A stretch of DNA of 64,000 nt, from the NCBI RefSeq assembly GCF_003171675.1, contig NZ_QFZQ01000005.1, forward strand, positions 464,856 to 528,855, in the 5' to 3' direction. Source of the stretch: Reichenbachiella versicolor (GTDB taxonomy: Bacteria > Bacteroidota > Bacteroidia > Cytophagales > Cyclobacteriaceae). Shown here one piece after another: positions 24,375 to 33,910 of this stretch. The stretch's first letter is position 1. Each line of letters begins with the position of its first letter. The position numbers and the translations under genes were made by a program. Below the pieces are notes generated by a model, which ran no database searches, was not told the DNA's origin, and worked only from the letters and a program-made list of their open reading frames with translations.

Positions 24375-24561
24375 CACAGTACTATAGACAATTGGACTTT
24401 CGACTGAAATGATTATTTAAATCTCTTGTTCGATTCAGTCTTAGCCTTGTTAAATAACCGAACAATAATCCAATAAAACACAACTGTTTAATTGTTAGTT
24501 TTCAAAAACAGTTGAACAACAACAAGTTTTAAATTTGAAAGATCTGATTTCAACTTATAAT

Positions 24562-25119
24562 TCAAGATGAATTATTGATATGAAAAAATCGAAACGGGTT
24601 CCATTTTCTGCCATCATGTTTTAAAATCCAAAAACCATCCACAAAAAATCGAGCCTCGAAAACCTGCCTATCAAAATAATCTTTGGCTTCAAAAAACTTG
24701 GGCTTCTTGAGATCTCTGAAAGCAATAGTCACATGAGGTTGAAAACCTCTCGACTTGTAATCAGCATTAACAAGTTTTAGTTCCTTTCGAATATGCTTAG
24801 AAAGCTCAGTAAAGAGACTCCTAAGCACAGGATTTTCAATCACATCAATAAAAACTACTCTTGGTTCAAAAAAATCAAAGTTTTTTAGTTGGATTTCAAA
24901 TGAGCTCCCTGAAAAATGAAACTCTGTTAGTTTTTCTAATAATGGCCCTTCTCTATCTGATCGCCATTTGAAAGGCATATGTAAAGTGATATGCGGTGGT
25001 GAATTTAAAGCTGCTTTGGACTGAAAATGATCAGCTACAAAACGCTTTTGCCACATTAGTTCCTCATATAATGGGGCCTCTGGAACGATAGCAATAAAAT
25101 AAAGGCCTTTATCAGACAT
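24562..25119 (-). CDS. 2H phosphoesterase / 2'-5' RNA ligase-like protein
   Basis: A 185-residue member of the 2H phosphoesterase superfamily. The two catalytic H-x-T motifs are His43-Ile-Thr45 (PPHITLHMPF) and His129-Val-Thr131 (QPHVTIAF), with the expected spacing in a bilobed fold. Such enzymes act on 2',3'-cyclic or 2'-5' phosphate bonds of RNA or nucleotides. The start overlaps the end of the radical SAM gene by 8 bp, so the two proteins are made from the same mRNA. The substrate is unknown. Confidence 0.88.
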   Translation of the reverse strand: MSDKGLYFIAIVPEAPLYEELMWQKRFVADHFQSKAALNSPPHITLHMPFKWRSDREGPLLEKLTEFHFSGSSFEIQLKNFDFFEPRVVFIDVIENPVLRSLFTELSKHIRKELKLVNADYKSRGFQPHVTIAFRDLKKPKFFEAKDYFDRQVFEARFFVDGFWILKHDGRKWNPFRFFHINNSS

Positions 25120-26134
25120 CTGTCAAAGATACGTCTAACCCCTCCGAACAATTTTTACAAATGTCAATCTTAGAACGCGAAGTCAGAATAGCCTTTCTAA
25201 ACGTTTGATATCTGTTCGAATACCAAATTTCCTCTAAGGATTGTTTTTTCAAATCCCCCATTACATGTTCAGCATCTTTATCAAAACAACAAGGTACAAC
25301 TTTACCATCCCAAGTAATTACACAGCTTTGCCACATTTTCCAGCATTGATTATCCAAAGGGTTTTTCAAGGAATATTTACCTTCTGAATTTCGGAAATAG
25401 CGCGAGTATTTTTGATTTTCGGGGATAAGCCGCGAACCAATTTCAAAATCATAAACCTGAGCCGATTTGAATTGAATTTCATCAACTCCAATCTCTTTTG
25501 CCAACAGCTTCGCATCTTCAATTTGATGTTCATTTGGTCGAACTACCAGGAATTGAAAAATGAGATAAGGAATTTTCGATTTTAATCTCTGCTTCCACTT
25601 CACGATATTCCGTGTACCTTCTAGCACTTTTTCAAGTTTACCACCTACTCGATACTGCTGGTAAGTATCTTCACTAGTGCCATCTATTGAAATAATCAAT
25701 CGATCCAACCCTGATTTCACAGTAGCCTCAGCTTTTTCATCATTTAAATAATGAGCATTAGTACTAGTGGCAGTATATATTCCTCTTCGCCCAGCATAAT
25801 TAACCATATTCAAGAAGTCTGGATGCAGGTAAGGTTCTCCTTGAAAATAGAATGTTAAATACCACAAATGACTCTTCATTTGATCAATCTGACTCTTGAA
25901 AAAGTCTACATTTAACATACCTGTGGCTCTAGTAAACGATCTTAAACCACTCGGGCATTCAGGACATCTAAGGTTACATGAAGTGGTAGGTTCAAAAGCT
26001 ATACTAATAGGAAGAGCAGGATCTTGATAATAACCATTTTTAGAACGGTAATAACTTCTTAACGTGCGTAAACTACTCTTTCCCTTGAGAAGGGTTAATT
26101 TGGAAATTAAGTTGATATGATCGTGAAAAGACAA
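25112..26134 (-). CDS. radical SAM protein with SPASM domain
   Basis: A 340-residue radical SAM enzyme. The 4Fe-4S/SAM motif is Cys53-x3-Cys57-x2-Cys60 (SCNLRCPECPSG); the C-terminal SPASM region has more cysteines (DNQCWKMWQSC, PCCFDKD, ICKNCSEG) for auxiliary clusters. SPASM proteins often modify peptides, but this one resembles the general group rather than the sulfatase-maturing enzymes. The only start in frame before the motif is TTG at 26134. It overlaps the 2H phosphoesterase gene by 8 bp; the pairing of these two is the main clue to a shared pathway. Confidence 0.88.
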   Translation of the reverse strand: MSFHDHINLISKLTLLKGKSSLRTLRSYYRSKNGYYQDPALPISIAFEPTTSCNLRCPECPSGLRSFTRATGMLNVDFFKSQIDQMKSHLWYLTFYFQGEPYLHPDFLNMVNYAGRRGIYTATSTNAHYLNDEKAEATVKSGLDRLIISIDGTSEDTYQQYRVGGKLEKVLEGTRNIVKWKQRLKSKIPYLIFQFLVVRPNEHQIEDAKLLAKEIGVDEIQFKSAQVYDFEIGSRLIPENQKYSRYFRNSEGKYSLKNPLDNQCWKMWQSCVITWDGKVVPCCFDKDAEHVMGDLKKQSLEEIWYSNRYQTFRKAILTSRSKIDICKNCSEGLDVSLTDV

Positions 26135-26216
26135 TTCGGGTCGTTAACTTGGTGCGCTTATTTGCGTGTCTTTAGACTCGTACTGTAGACTGTTTCACAC
26201 AAACCATGACATCCAA

Positions 26217-27416
26217 ATGCGCAATATACTAGGTGCCATTTTTCTATTTACAATATTAGTCAATTCGATTCCATCTCAAGCTGTCGAATATATTACTCTG
26301 TCCGATAGCGTCGAAGTTTCTTTATTGACTATGGGGCCAGGACAGGAAGAACTCTATTCTGCTTTTGGACATAGTGCATTAAGATTCAAAGACCCTATGC
26401 GTCGTGTAGATGTGGTATTTAACTACGGCGTTTTCCATTTTAATCAACCCAACTTTTACCTCAATTTTACTCGAGGCAAACTGTATTATGAGCTGGGTGT
26501 GAAACAATATAAAAGGTCAGTCAGATATTATTATAAACATAATCGTACTATCACAGAACAAGTTCTCAACTTGACACAAGAAGAAAAACAACAACTGTTT
26601 GTCATGTTAATGGTTAATTCTGAACCAGAAAATAAAAACTACTATTACAACTATTGTTATGATAACTGCTCCACTCGAATACGAGATATGATAGAAAAGC
26701 TACTGGGTAGTCAAATTAACTATGATTATTCCTATGCCAATGATTCTCTATCCTATCGAGATTTGATGGATATGTATTTGGGTCAGCAACCTTGGGGTGA
26801 TGTAGGTATTGATTTCTGTTTGGGAAGTGAAATCGATCGGCTAGCTGATGGTGAAGCATACATGTATATGCCAGAATACCTTATGAAAGCTTTCGACGGT
26901 GCCTCTATTTCACGAGGCGACTCTACAGTCAGCTTTGTAAAAGAAACTCGAATTCTGAATAAAGAAGCTCCTATGCCTGATGCCTCGAGCCCAATTAAAC
27001 CTTTACACTTTAGTATCGCTTTGTTTGCTATTATAGGACTAGCTACACATCGCGGTTTGAAATATGGCACCCGATATAAAATTCTTGACTATATTCTTTT
27101 TGGTTCTACTGGTTTATTAAGTGTTGCACTTCTACTACTATGGGTAGCTACAGATCATCTTTCTCAGTGGAATCTAAATATTCTTTGGTGCACACCATTG
27201 AATATGGTAGTCGTCTACTTCTTAGCAACTAATAAATTTCCGCATATCCTAAAGTACTATTTCATAGTATACGTAGCGACTTTAACAAGCATTATAATAT
27301 TTCGAGAGACTATCCCTCAAGAACTTCATATTTCCTTTATCCCTATAGTGCTTGGGTTGATTCTTAGGTCAAGTTATTGGATTTATCAATTGGGAAATAA
27401 AACAGAAAATAATTAA
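26217..27416 (+). CDS. DUF4105 (Lnb-type N-terminal) membrane protein
   Basis: A 399-residue protein. A signal peptide or first helix (MRNILGAIFLFTILVNSIPSQA) precedes a DUF4105 domain with GPGQEELYSAFGHSALRF, FNYGVFHFNQPNFYLNFTRGKLYYEL and NYYYNYCYDNCSTRIRDM; the conserved Gly-His, the Cys-x3-Cys and the Tyr-rich segment are all seen. The C-terminal third holds about four transmembrane helices. DUF4105 is related to the Lnb N-terminal periplasmic domain, possibly a papain-like hydrolase fold. The ATG at 26217 is preferred to the upstream TTG at 26166. Confidence 0.85.
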   Translation: MRNILGAIFLFTILVNSIPSQAVEYITLSDSVEVSLLTMGPGQEELYSAFGHSALRFKDPMRRVDVVFNYGVFHFNQPNFYLNFTRGKLYYELGVKQYKRSVRYYYKHNRTITEQVLNLTQEEKQQLFVMLMVNSEPENKNYYYNYCYDNCSTRIRDMIEKLLGSQINYDYSYANDSLSYRDLMDMYLGQQPWGDVGIDFCLGSEIDRLADGEAYMYMPEYLMKAFDGASISRGDSTVSFVKETRILNKEAPMPDASSPIKPLHFSIALFAIIGLATHRGLKYGTRYKILDYILFGSTGLLSVALLLLWVATDHLSQWNLNILWCTPLNMVVVYFLATNKFPHILKYYFIVYVATLTSIIIFRETIPQELHISFIPIVLGLILRSSYWIYQLGNKTENN

Positions 27417-27451
27417 CTCTACGATCAGAAAAGCAATTGACCAACTTTGTT

Positions 27452-28462
27452 TTATATCAAAGCAACTTGGGAGTATTTTTCAACAAAATCCATAACCTTA
27501 AGAACCATATTTCGACTACCCAAAATAATTGGAGTACGCTGATGCAATTCTGTTGGCTTAATGTCTAGAATTCGATTTACTCCATCTGTAGCCATACCAC
27601 CAGCTTGTTCAATGATATAAGCCAATGGGTTACATTCATAACTTAGTCGAATCTTACCTTTCGGATTATTGTGATAACTCGGATAAATGTATATGCCTCC
27701 GGCTAACAAGTTTCTATGAAAATCTGAGACCATAGAACCTATATACCTCGAAGTATAAGGCCTTTTAGTAGGCTCATCTTCTTCTTGACAATATTTAATA
27801 TATTTTTTTATTCCCTCTGGGAATTTTTGGTAATTTCCTTCGTTGACAGAATATATATGTCCGTCTTCTGGAACCTTGATATCAGGATGGGACAAACAAA
27901 ACTCCCCAATTGAAGGATCATATGTAAAGCCATTCACTCCTCTTCCAGTAGTAAAGACCAACATAGTACTAGACCCATAAACAATATATCCAGCAGCTAC
28001 TTGATTTTTCCCAGCCTGTAAACAATCCTCCAATTGTCCAGCACCAGACTCTGATGTCCTCCTATATATACTGAAGATAGTGCCTATTGACACGTTGTAC
28101 TCAATATTTGATGAACCATCCAATGGATCGAATAAAACCACATACTTAGCACCTTTAGAAATATTATGCTCCACAGGAATATATGAATCATTTTCCTCGG
28201 AGGCTACTACACAGCATTCATCTCCAGACGTCAAAGCATTGATCAACTGTTCATCAGCAAAAACATCAAGTTTCTTTTGGTCCTCGCCTTGAATATTTGT
28301 GTTCCCATTATATCCAAAGATATTAGCTAAGCCAGCTTTATTGACTTCACGGTTTATAACCTTAGCAGCAATTCCTATATCCCTCAACAATCTAGAAAGT
28401 TCGCCTTTGGCGTATGGAAAATCTTTCTGTCTTTCAATGATAAATTGCCCTAATGTCTTCAT
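27452..28462 (-). CDS. fbp: class I fructose-1,6-bisphosphatase
   Basis: A 336-residue class I FBPase, the gluconeogenic enzyme that removes the 1-phosphate of fructose-1,6-bisphosphate with Mg2+. The metal-binding motif is [26 protein letters not shown] (about residues 110-135), preceded by VVASEEND with the metal-binding Glu, and [20 protein letters not shown] is the substrate-binding C-terminal block. Length is normal. Transcribed alone and convergent with the DUF4105 gene. A class II enzyme (glpX) lies about 35 kb away in the same window. Confidence 0.96.
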   Translation of the reverse strand: MKTLGQFIIERQKDFPYAKGELSRLLRDIGIAAKVINREVNKAGLANIFGYNGNTNIQGEDQKKLDVFADEQLINALTSGDECCVVASEENDSYIPVEHNISKGAKYVVLFDPLDGSSNIEYNVSIGTIFSIYRRTSESGAGQLEDCLQAGKNQVAAGYIVYGSSTMLVFTTGRGVNGFTYDPSIGEFCLSHPDIKVPEDGHIYSVNEGNYQKFPEGIKKYIKYCQEEDEPTKRPYTSRYIGSMVSDFHRNLLAGGIYIYPSYHNNPKGKIRLSYECNPLAYIIEQAGGMATDGVNRILDIKPTELHQRTPIILGSRNMVLKVMDFVEKYSQVALI

Positions 28463-28698
28463 ATTCTGTAGGTAAATTGGTTTCCGTTAACGAACACGAA
28501 TCTAAAATAAGAAAATACTTGGAAACGGAGAGCACTGAATTGAACAAAGAATCAAAATTTAGATTAATTAATTGAAAGACTAATCTGATTCTATAGAAAC
28601 AAAACCATTCACAGAAATTTAAAGAAGTACTGAACCAAAACTAATTTTACACGAAATTTAACAGAGAATAAAGAATCTATTATTTCTTGAATACTCGC

Positions 28699-28727
28699 TT
28701 GAAATGTTCAAAAACAAAATAGATTTG
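28699..28727 (+). promoter_or_regulatory. promoter of leucine dehydrogenase
   Basis: TTG at 28699-28701, 18 bp, then TAGATTTG at 28720-28727, matching the Bacteroidota -33/-7 pattern, 18 bp upstream of the start codon. Confidence 0.6.
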
Positions 28728-28744
28728 CGCAACAACAATTCAAG

Positions 28745-29845
28745 ATGATTGCAACGGAACACATCGATAAGACAAACGAGTCTTTATTCTCCAGCATGGC
28801 TGATACTAATCATGAACAAATCGTATTTTGTCATGATGAACCTACAGGGTTAAAAGCCATCATTGCCATTCACAATACAGTATTAGGTCCATCAATGGGA
28901 GGGACCCGAATGTGGCATTACACTAATGAACAGGACGCAATTACCGACGCCCTTCGACTTTCGCGAGGAATGACATTAAAAAACTCTATCGCAGGTATCA
29001 ATGCCGGCGGTGGTAAAGCTGTTATTATAGGTGACGCTTCTCAAATCAAAAATGAAACACTGATGCGTCGATTCGGTCAATTTGTCAATTCGCTCAATGG
29101 TAAGTACTATACTGCCGAGGATGTCAATATGACAACTCGTGACATGGAATATGTTCACATGGAAACGCCATATGTCACAGGGTTGCCTGAGTCTATGGGA
29201 GGAGCCGGTGACCCTTCTCCATATACGGCATTTGGAGTATACATGGGAATGAAAGCAGCTGCAAAAAAAGCTTATGGCAGCGACAGTCTTACTGGTAAAA
29301 GAATTTTAGTACAAGGAGCAGGAAATGTAGGCGGATATTTAGTTGATCTATTAGCTAAAGAAGCGGCCGTAGTTATGATTTCAGATATCTTTGAGAATAA
29401 GGCCTCTTCTATTGCACAAAAACACAATCTAGAAATAATACCTCCTGACAAGGTTTATAAAACACCTACAGAAATTTATTCCCCATGTGCTCTTGGTGCT
29501 ACTATTAATGATGAAATGCTTCATTTAATGGATTGTGACATTATAGCAGGTGCAGCTAATAATCAACTTCATGATGAAATTCACCATGATCAAGAAGTAT
29601 CTAAAAAAGGTATCTTGTACGCTCCTGACTTTCTAATCAATGGAGGCGGTATTACTAATGTATACTACGAATACGAAGGCAATCACAACAAAGAAAGAGT
29701 ACTAGCACAAGTAGAAAAAATATACGATACAACCTTAAAGGTTTTCAAAACTTGTGAAGACGAAAATACGACTCCACAAGCTGCAGCGATTCACTTAGCA
29801 GAAAAGCGAATCAAGGATATTGGAAACCTGAAACTAAGAAATTAA
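28745..29845 (+). CDS. leucine dehydrogenase (Glu/Leu/Phe/Val dehydrogenase)
   Basis: A 366-residue NAD-dependent amino-acid dehydrogenase that deaminates branched-chain amino acids. Substrate and catalytic lysines are Lys79 (GMTLKNS) and Lys91 (NAGGGKAVI). The Rossmann loop is QGAGNVGGYL near residue 190. Length and motifs match leucine dehydrogenase rather than hexameric glutamate dehydrogenase. It has its own promoter at 28699-28727 and is 24 bp upstream of nusB, so it may also feed the following operon. Confidence 0.92.
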   Translation: MIATEHIDKTNESLFSSMADTNHEQIVFCHDEPTGLKAIIAIHNTVLGPSMGGTRMWHYTNEQDAITDALRLSRGMTLKNSIAGINAGGGKAVIIGDASQIKNETLMRRFGQFVNSLNGKYYTAEDVNMTTRDMEYVHMETPYVTGLPESMGGAGDPSPYTAFGVYMGMKAAAKKAYGSDSLTGKRILVQGAGNVGGYLVDLLAKEAAVVMISDIFENKASSIAQKHNLEIIPPDKVYKTPTEIYSPCALGATINDEMLHLMDCDIIAGAANNQLHDEIHHDQEVSKKGILYAPDFLINGGGITNVYYEYEGNHNKERVLAQVEKIYDTTLKVFKTCEDENTTPQAAAIHLAEKRIKDIGNLKLRN

Positions 29846-29869
29846 CAATATTAACTAGTTTAGAGTACT

Positions 29870-31012
29870 ATGCTCAACCGACGTTCATTAAGGATTAAAG
29901 GCATGCAAGCCTTATTTGCCTACCAAACCAACAAAGTGGCTGAATACAATATCCACAAAAAGAAAGCTCAAGACCAATTCTTGCCAGACCTAGATTCTAT
30001 GGAGGAGCAGGATAAGGAAGCACTGGCTCTAGATCGAGACACTACAGCTAAAGTGTTTGATATCATTCATGATAAAGGTATAGAAGCTGTACCTGAGGAT
30101 ACGAAAGAGGAAATCATCAAAGAAGCCAAGTTTTTCTTATCAAAATGGGAGGATAAAGCCCAAGAAATGATTCTACCGGTTAAAAAGAAGATGGTTAATG
30201 ATTTACAGTCTATTTATGACGAGTATATCAAGTTACTGGTATTGATAATTTCTGTAGAAAATGAGATCGGAAGACAAAAACGCAAACGTAATATTACACA
30301 TAACAACTTTGCTAAAAGTGGTATCATCAAGGCTCTAAAAAACTTTGAAGAACTGGAAGTAGAGCGTGTAAAAAAGAACATTTCATGGGATGACACGTTA
30401 ATCAACACTTGGTACAAGGAAATCTTGAAAAATGAAGAGTTCTTTCAAGAATACGACGACTTGAACAATCCAAAAATTGAAGATGACATAGAGTTCGCTT
30501 TGACTTTCTATAAGCAGTTCATTTTCAAGAATGAGGACATCAACAATTATTTTGAGTCTGATGATCTCAATTGGGCAGAAGACAAAACGATCTTGAGAAG
30601 TATGGTCTTAAAGACTATAAAATCAATAGAGAACGAAAATTCCACACCTCTACTTATGGAATTGTCAAAAAACTGGGAAGAGGACTTAGAATTTTTAAAA
30701 GAGCTTTTTGATTTGGCTTTGGAACATGAAGATGAATATCTAGATAGAATCCAATCCAAATCAAAAAACTGGGAAATTGAACGCGTAGCTATCACTGATC
30801 GTATATTGTTGGAAATGGCTATAGCTGAAATGACTCACTTTCCGTCTATACCTGTCAAAGTAACCATTAATGAATATATTGAACTTTCAAAGCAATACAG
30901 TACACCGAAAAGTAAACAGTTTGTGAATGGTCTACTCGACGTACTTTCTGTAGATTTACAAAAAGAAGGGGCGATAAAGAAGAGCGGACGAGGACTTCTA
31001 GACAATAAATAA
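29870..31012 (+). CDS. nusB: transcription antitermination factor NusB, long Bacteroidota form
   Basis: A 380-residue NusB, much longer than the 140-residue enterobacterial form, as is usual in Bacteroidota. The N terminus MLNRRSLRIKGMQALFAYQ is the family's RNA-binding start; a long acidic helical middle follows, and the C terminus VAITDRILLEMAIAEMTHFPSIPVKVTINEYIELSKQYSTPKSKQFVNGLLD is the classic NusB block. It acts in rRNA transcription antitermination with NusE and NusA. It is first in the chain nusB, ytxH, DUF1573, yajC, ybbR, coaE. Confidence 0.95.
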   Translation: MLNRRSLRIKGMQALFAYQTNKVAEYNIHKKKAQDQFLPDLDSMEEQDKEALALDRDTTAKVFDIIHDKGIEAVPEDTKEEIIKEAKFFLSKWEDKAQEMILPVKKKMVNDLQSIYDEYIKLLVLIISVENEIGRQKRKRNITHNNFAKSGIIKALKNFEELEVERVKKNISWDDTLINTWYKEILKNEEFFQEYDDLNNPKIEDDIEFALTFYKQFIFKNEDINNYFESDDLNWAEDKTILRSMVLKTIKSIENENSTPLLMELSKNWEEDLEFLKELFDLALEHEDEYLDRIQSKSKNWEIERVAITDRILLEMAIAEMTHFPSIPVKVTINEYIELSKQYSTPKSKQFVNGLLDVLSVDLQKEGAIKKSGRGLLDNK

Positions 31013-31013
31013 A

Positions 31014-31319
31014 ATGAGTAAAAATTCGAATTCACTTTTAGCGTTTTTGACGGGAGCAGCAACAGGTGCTGTCATGGGTATCTTATACGCACCTGACAAA
31101 GGTGAAAATACTAGAGATAGATTGTCTTTCTTACTTGATAAGTACAGAAAGAAACTTGACGAAGTTTTGGATGAGTTCATGGAAGGCAAAGAACAATTAT
31201 CCGAAAACAGTAACGAAGCCAAAGAAGAAGGGCAAAAGATCGTTAACGATGCTAAAGAAAAGGCAGAAAAGCTACTAGACGATGTCAATGGTTTGCTTGA
31301 TCAAATCAAAGCGGACTAA
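31014..31319 (+). CDS. YtxH-domain small membrane protein
   Basis: A 101-residue protein with one N-terminal membrane-type segment (LLAFLTGAATGAVMGILYAPDKG), typical of YtxH proteins, ending in the conserved A-P-x-x-G-x-x-x-R-x-x-L pattern. The rest is a charged helix with coiled-coil character. YtxH proteins are small stress-associated membrane proteins without a known enzyme activity. It begins 1 bp after the nusB stop codon, within the operon. Confidence 0.85.
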   Translation: MSKNSNSLLAFLTGAATGAVMGILYAPDKGENTRDRLSFLLDKYRKKLDEVLDEFMEGKEQLSENSNEAKEEGQKIVNDAKEKAEKLLDDVNGLLDQIKAD

Positions 31320-31411
31320 TTTCTTTCCGTTCTATATAATATTCAAAATTTTATTTCATTGGGACTTTTCTATTTTTACATCCCATAATTCAACGTTTTC
31401 AAAACATAAAC

Positions 31412-31930
31412 ATGAGAAATTTTAAGTTTATCGCTATAGTTGCCGTGTTAGCAACAGTAGCATTTGGATGCTCAAACAAAGCACAAGAAAAGAAAATAGC
31501 TGATCTAGAAGAGCAAGTTGCTCAGTTAAAAAGCAATACTTCATCTACCGTTAAAGCAGCTACTCCAGAACCAGAAGTAAAACCTGAAGGTCCACTTCCA
31601 TCTTTTAAGTTCGAAGAAGAACTACATGATTTCGGAACCATCAATGAAGGAGATATAGCTGAACACGTTTTCACTTTTGTAAACGACGGAGAAGCTCCAT
31701 TAATAATCTCTAATGCTAAAGGATCATGTGGATGTACTGTTCCAGAATGGCCAAAAGAGCCTATCGGTGTAGGTGAAAAAGGGCAGTTGAAAGTTAAATT
31801 TAACAGTAAGAAAAAGCCTGGTGCTCAAAGTAAAACAGTAACAATTACTGCTAATACATACCCTAGCCAGACTAAGATAAAGATCAAGGCACAAGTGACT
31901 CCAGCTCCTAAAGAGGAGGAAGCTATTTAA
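31412..31930 (+). CDS. DUF1573 lipoprotein
   Basis: A 172-residue lipoprotein. The signal peptide ends in a lipobox with Cys20 (VAFGCSNKA), then a helical coiled-coil stretch (KKIADLEEQVAQLKS), a proline/glutamate linker, and a DUF1573 domain with FEEELHDFGTINEGDIAEHVFTFVNDG and the family signature GSCGCTVPEWPKEPI. It is predicted to be anchored in the periplasm or outer membrane. It lies between ytxH and yajC in a conserved Bacteroidota gene order. Confidence 0.9.
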   Translation: MRNFKFIAIVAVLATVAFGCSNKAQEKKIADLEEQVAQLKSNTSSTVKAATPEPEVKPEGPLPSFKFEEELHDFGTINEGDIAEHVFTFVNDGEAPLIISNAKGSCGCTVPEWPKEPIGVGEKGQLKVKFNSKKKPGAQSKTVTITANTYPSQTKIKIKAQVTPAPKEEEAI

Positions 31931-31939
31931 ATCATAATA

Positions 31940-32251
31940 ATGTTACAATTCATTTTATTACAAGCAGCAGGTTCTGAGAATGGTTATTCAAGTTTCATAA
32001 TGCTTGGGGTGATGGGAGTAGTATTCTACTTTTTCTTCATCAGGCCTCAACAGAAAAAACAAAAAGATCAGAAGAACTACGCTGAAGAGATTAAAAAAGG
32101 TCAATTAGTGGTGACTCTTGGTGGAATTCATGGAAAAGTAGCCGAAGTCAATGACACTACAGTGACTTTGGATATAGACAGAGGAACTAAAATCGTACTT
32201 GAAAAAAGTTCTATTTCTATGGAATTGTCTAAAAAAGCAAATGAAAGTTGA
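31940..32251 (+). CDS. yajC: preprotein translocase subunit YajC
   Basis: A 103-residue YajC, a single-pass inner-membrane accessory subunit of the SecYEG/SecDF machinery. The membrane helix is IMLGVMGVVFYFFFIRPQQKKQKD, and GQLVVTLGGIHGKVAEVNDTTVTLDIDRGTKIVLEKSSI is the characteristic soluble part. Placed between DUF1573 and ybbR, a common order in Bacteroidota. Confidence 0.96.
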   Translation: MLQFILLQAAGSENGYSSFIMLGVMGVVFYFFFIRPQQKKQKDQKNYAEEIKKGQLVVTLGGIHGKVAEVNDTTVTLDIDRGTKIVLEKSSISMELSKKANES

Positions 32252-32272
32252 TACACTCAAAGCCATTAGCTA

Positions 32273-33214
32273 ATGAGTATATTTAGGTTTTTATCACCTG
32301 GTATCAAGGAAAATTGGAAGGTAGTCATGCTCTCAGCAGTAGGAGCGGCTACCTTCTGGTTTTTTAATGCCATGAATAAAGACTATGAAACCAGTCTTAA
32401 TTACCCTCTCGATTATGATTTTGTCAGAGATAGTGTGGTAATTATTACTCCCTTACCTGAGTATATCAAAATCGATGTAGCAAGTGGTGGATGGAATTTG
32501 ATTCGTCGAACATTAAGAATAAATGCAGCTCCGATTCTTATTCCACTTGAAAACCCAAGTGCTATTAAATTCCTAACCAGATCAAGTCTGACTCCAATCG
32601 TCAAAGAACAACTCAGCGGTCTTGATGTCACGTTTGTAGTTACAGACACTTTGTATTTCAATATTGAGGAAAAGGTTATCAAAAAACTCCCGGTGATAGT
32701 TGATAGCTTGACTATTCCGCTACGAAACAACTATCGAATTACCTCTCCTATCAAAGTCTATAATGACTCTGTAACATTAACTGGTCCAAAGTCTATAATG
32801 TCTAAAATCGAGAACAATGTAGAAATTGCTTTTGCAGACAAGGAAATAGACAGCGACTTTGAAGAAGACCTTAAATATAGAATCGACCCTTTAATTAAAG
32901 CTAGACCTTCTCGAACGACTATTGAATTTGATGTCCGAAACTTCGTCCTAAAGGAAGTTGATGTACCTATAGAGTTCTTAAATTTCCCTAGAGACTCTTC
33001 AGTTATTGCAACTCAAAAAAATATTCGAGTTTATTATACCATAGACGAAGATCATGAAAATGAAGTTGATAAAAATGACTTCAGTATCACTCTCGATTAT
33101 AGTATGTTAAATTCACGAGACTCAACTATTGCTCCTATCTTAATGTACTCTCCAGAGAAAGCTTTAGACATTGTCCTAAATGTGGATAAAGTAGCTATTG
33201 AAAGGCAACGATGA
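32273..33214 (+). CDS. YbbR-like domain protein
   Basis: A 313-residue membrane-anchored protein with YbbR-like repeats (CdaR group). One N-terminal transmembrane helix (VVMLSAVGAATFWFFNAM) is followed by periplasmic beta-rich repeats; PLEYIKIDVASGGWNL-like and VDSLTIPLRNNYRITSPIKVYNDSVTLTGPKSIMSKI are the recognisable units. In Firmicutes CdaR regulates diadenylate cyclase; that link is not shown here. It overlaps coaE by 4 bp (ATGA). Confidence 0.8.
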   Translation: MSIFRFLSPGIKENWKVVMLSAVGAATFWFFNAMNKDYETSLNYPLDYDFVRDSVVIITPLPEYIKIDVASGGWNLIRRTLRINAAPILIPLENPSAIKFLTRSSLTPIVKEQLSGLDVTFVVTDTLYFNIEEKVIKKLPVIVDSLTIPLRNNYRITSPIKVYNDSVTLTGPKSIMSKIENNVEIAFADKEIDSDFEEDLKYRIDPLIKARPSRTTIEFDVRNFVLKEVDVPIEFLNFPRDSSVIATQKNIRVYYTIDEDHENEVDKNDFSITLDYSMLNSRDSTIAPILMYSPEKALDIVLNVDKVAIERQR

Positions 33215-33792
33215 AAAAAGTAGGACTAACCGGTGGAATAGGTTCTGGAAAATCTACAATAGCCAAGGTGTTCAACTTACTCGGCATACCGATTTATTAT
33301 GCTGATGATCGTGCCAAGTTACTTATGAATAGTAGCTTAGAGATAAAACACGCTATTATTTCAGCTTTTGGAGTAGAATCATATATCGATGAAGAACTGA
33401 ACCGAACTCATTTAGCACAGCAAATATTTAATAGTGAAGATAATATCCGTATAATTAATAGTATCGTTCACCCTGTAGTCAAAGAAGACTTCAATCAATG
33501 GGCTAATAGTCAAAGAGCTCCGTATGTACTTCAAGAGGCAGCACTACTCGTCGATAATGGATCATATAAAAATTTTAATAGTTTGATTTCAATATCGGTT
33601 TCAGAAAAAGCTAGAAAAGATAGAACTATAAAACGTGACACGTTTCGATCAGAGGAACAGGTTCAACAAATCATTGATAAACAAGTAAGTGAAGAAGCCC
33701 GAGTTTCAGTTGCTGACTACGTTATCTACAATGAAGATTCAAATCTAATAATTCCTCAGGTACTACAGATTCATGAAAAACTGATAAAGTAA
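33211..33792 (+). CDS. coaE: dephospho-CoA kinase
   Basis: A 193-residue dephospho-CoA kinase, the last step of CoA synthesis. The P-loop GLTGGIGSGKST is at residues 5-16, followed by FNLLGIPIYYADDRAK with the conserved Asp, IVHPVVKEDF, and the lid segment RDTFRSEEQVQQIIDKQ. Length is typical. It is the last gene of the nusB operon. Confidence 0.95.
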   Translation: MKKVGLTGGIGSGKSTIAKVFNLLGIPIYYADDRAKLLMNSSLEIKHAIISAFGVESYIDEELNRTHLAQQIFNSEDNIRIINSIVHPVVKEDFNQWANSQRAPYVLQEAALLVDNGSYKNFNSLISISVSEKARKDRTIKRDTFRSEEQVQQIIDKQVSEEARVSVADYVIYNEDSNLIIPQVLQIHEKLIK

Positions 33793-33910
33793 TTATCCTA
33801 TTAAGATATCGTTATTGTAACGATTGGTGTCGAATGCTTTGCACTGAGATATTTTATACAAGAATATCAATCATTTTTATTTTGTTAGAGCCTCATAAAT
33901 AGAAATAGTT

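Noticed and set aside
25112..26134. The radical SAM gene as an anaerobic sulfatase-maturing enzyme serving the four sulfatases
   Set aside because: It lacks the N-terminal and multi-cysteine layout typical of those enzymes and is 12 kb or more away, coupled to a 2H phosphoesterase instead.
33808..33824. Seven-bp hairpin (ATCGTTA, TTG, TAACGAT) after coaE as a terminator
   Set aside because: No T-run follows and the stem is AT-rich; it could be a weak end signal, but this cannot be supported.
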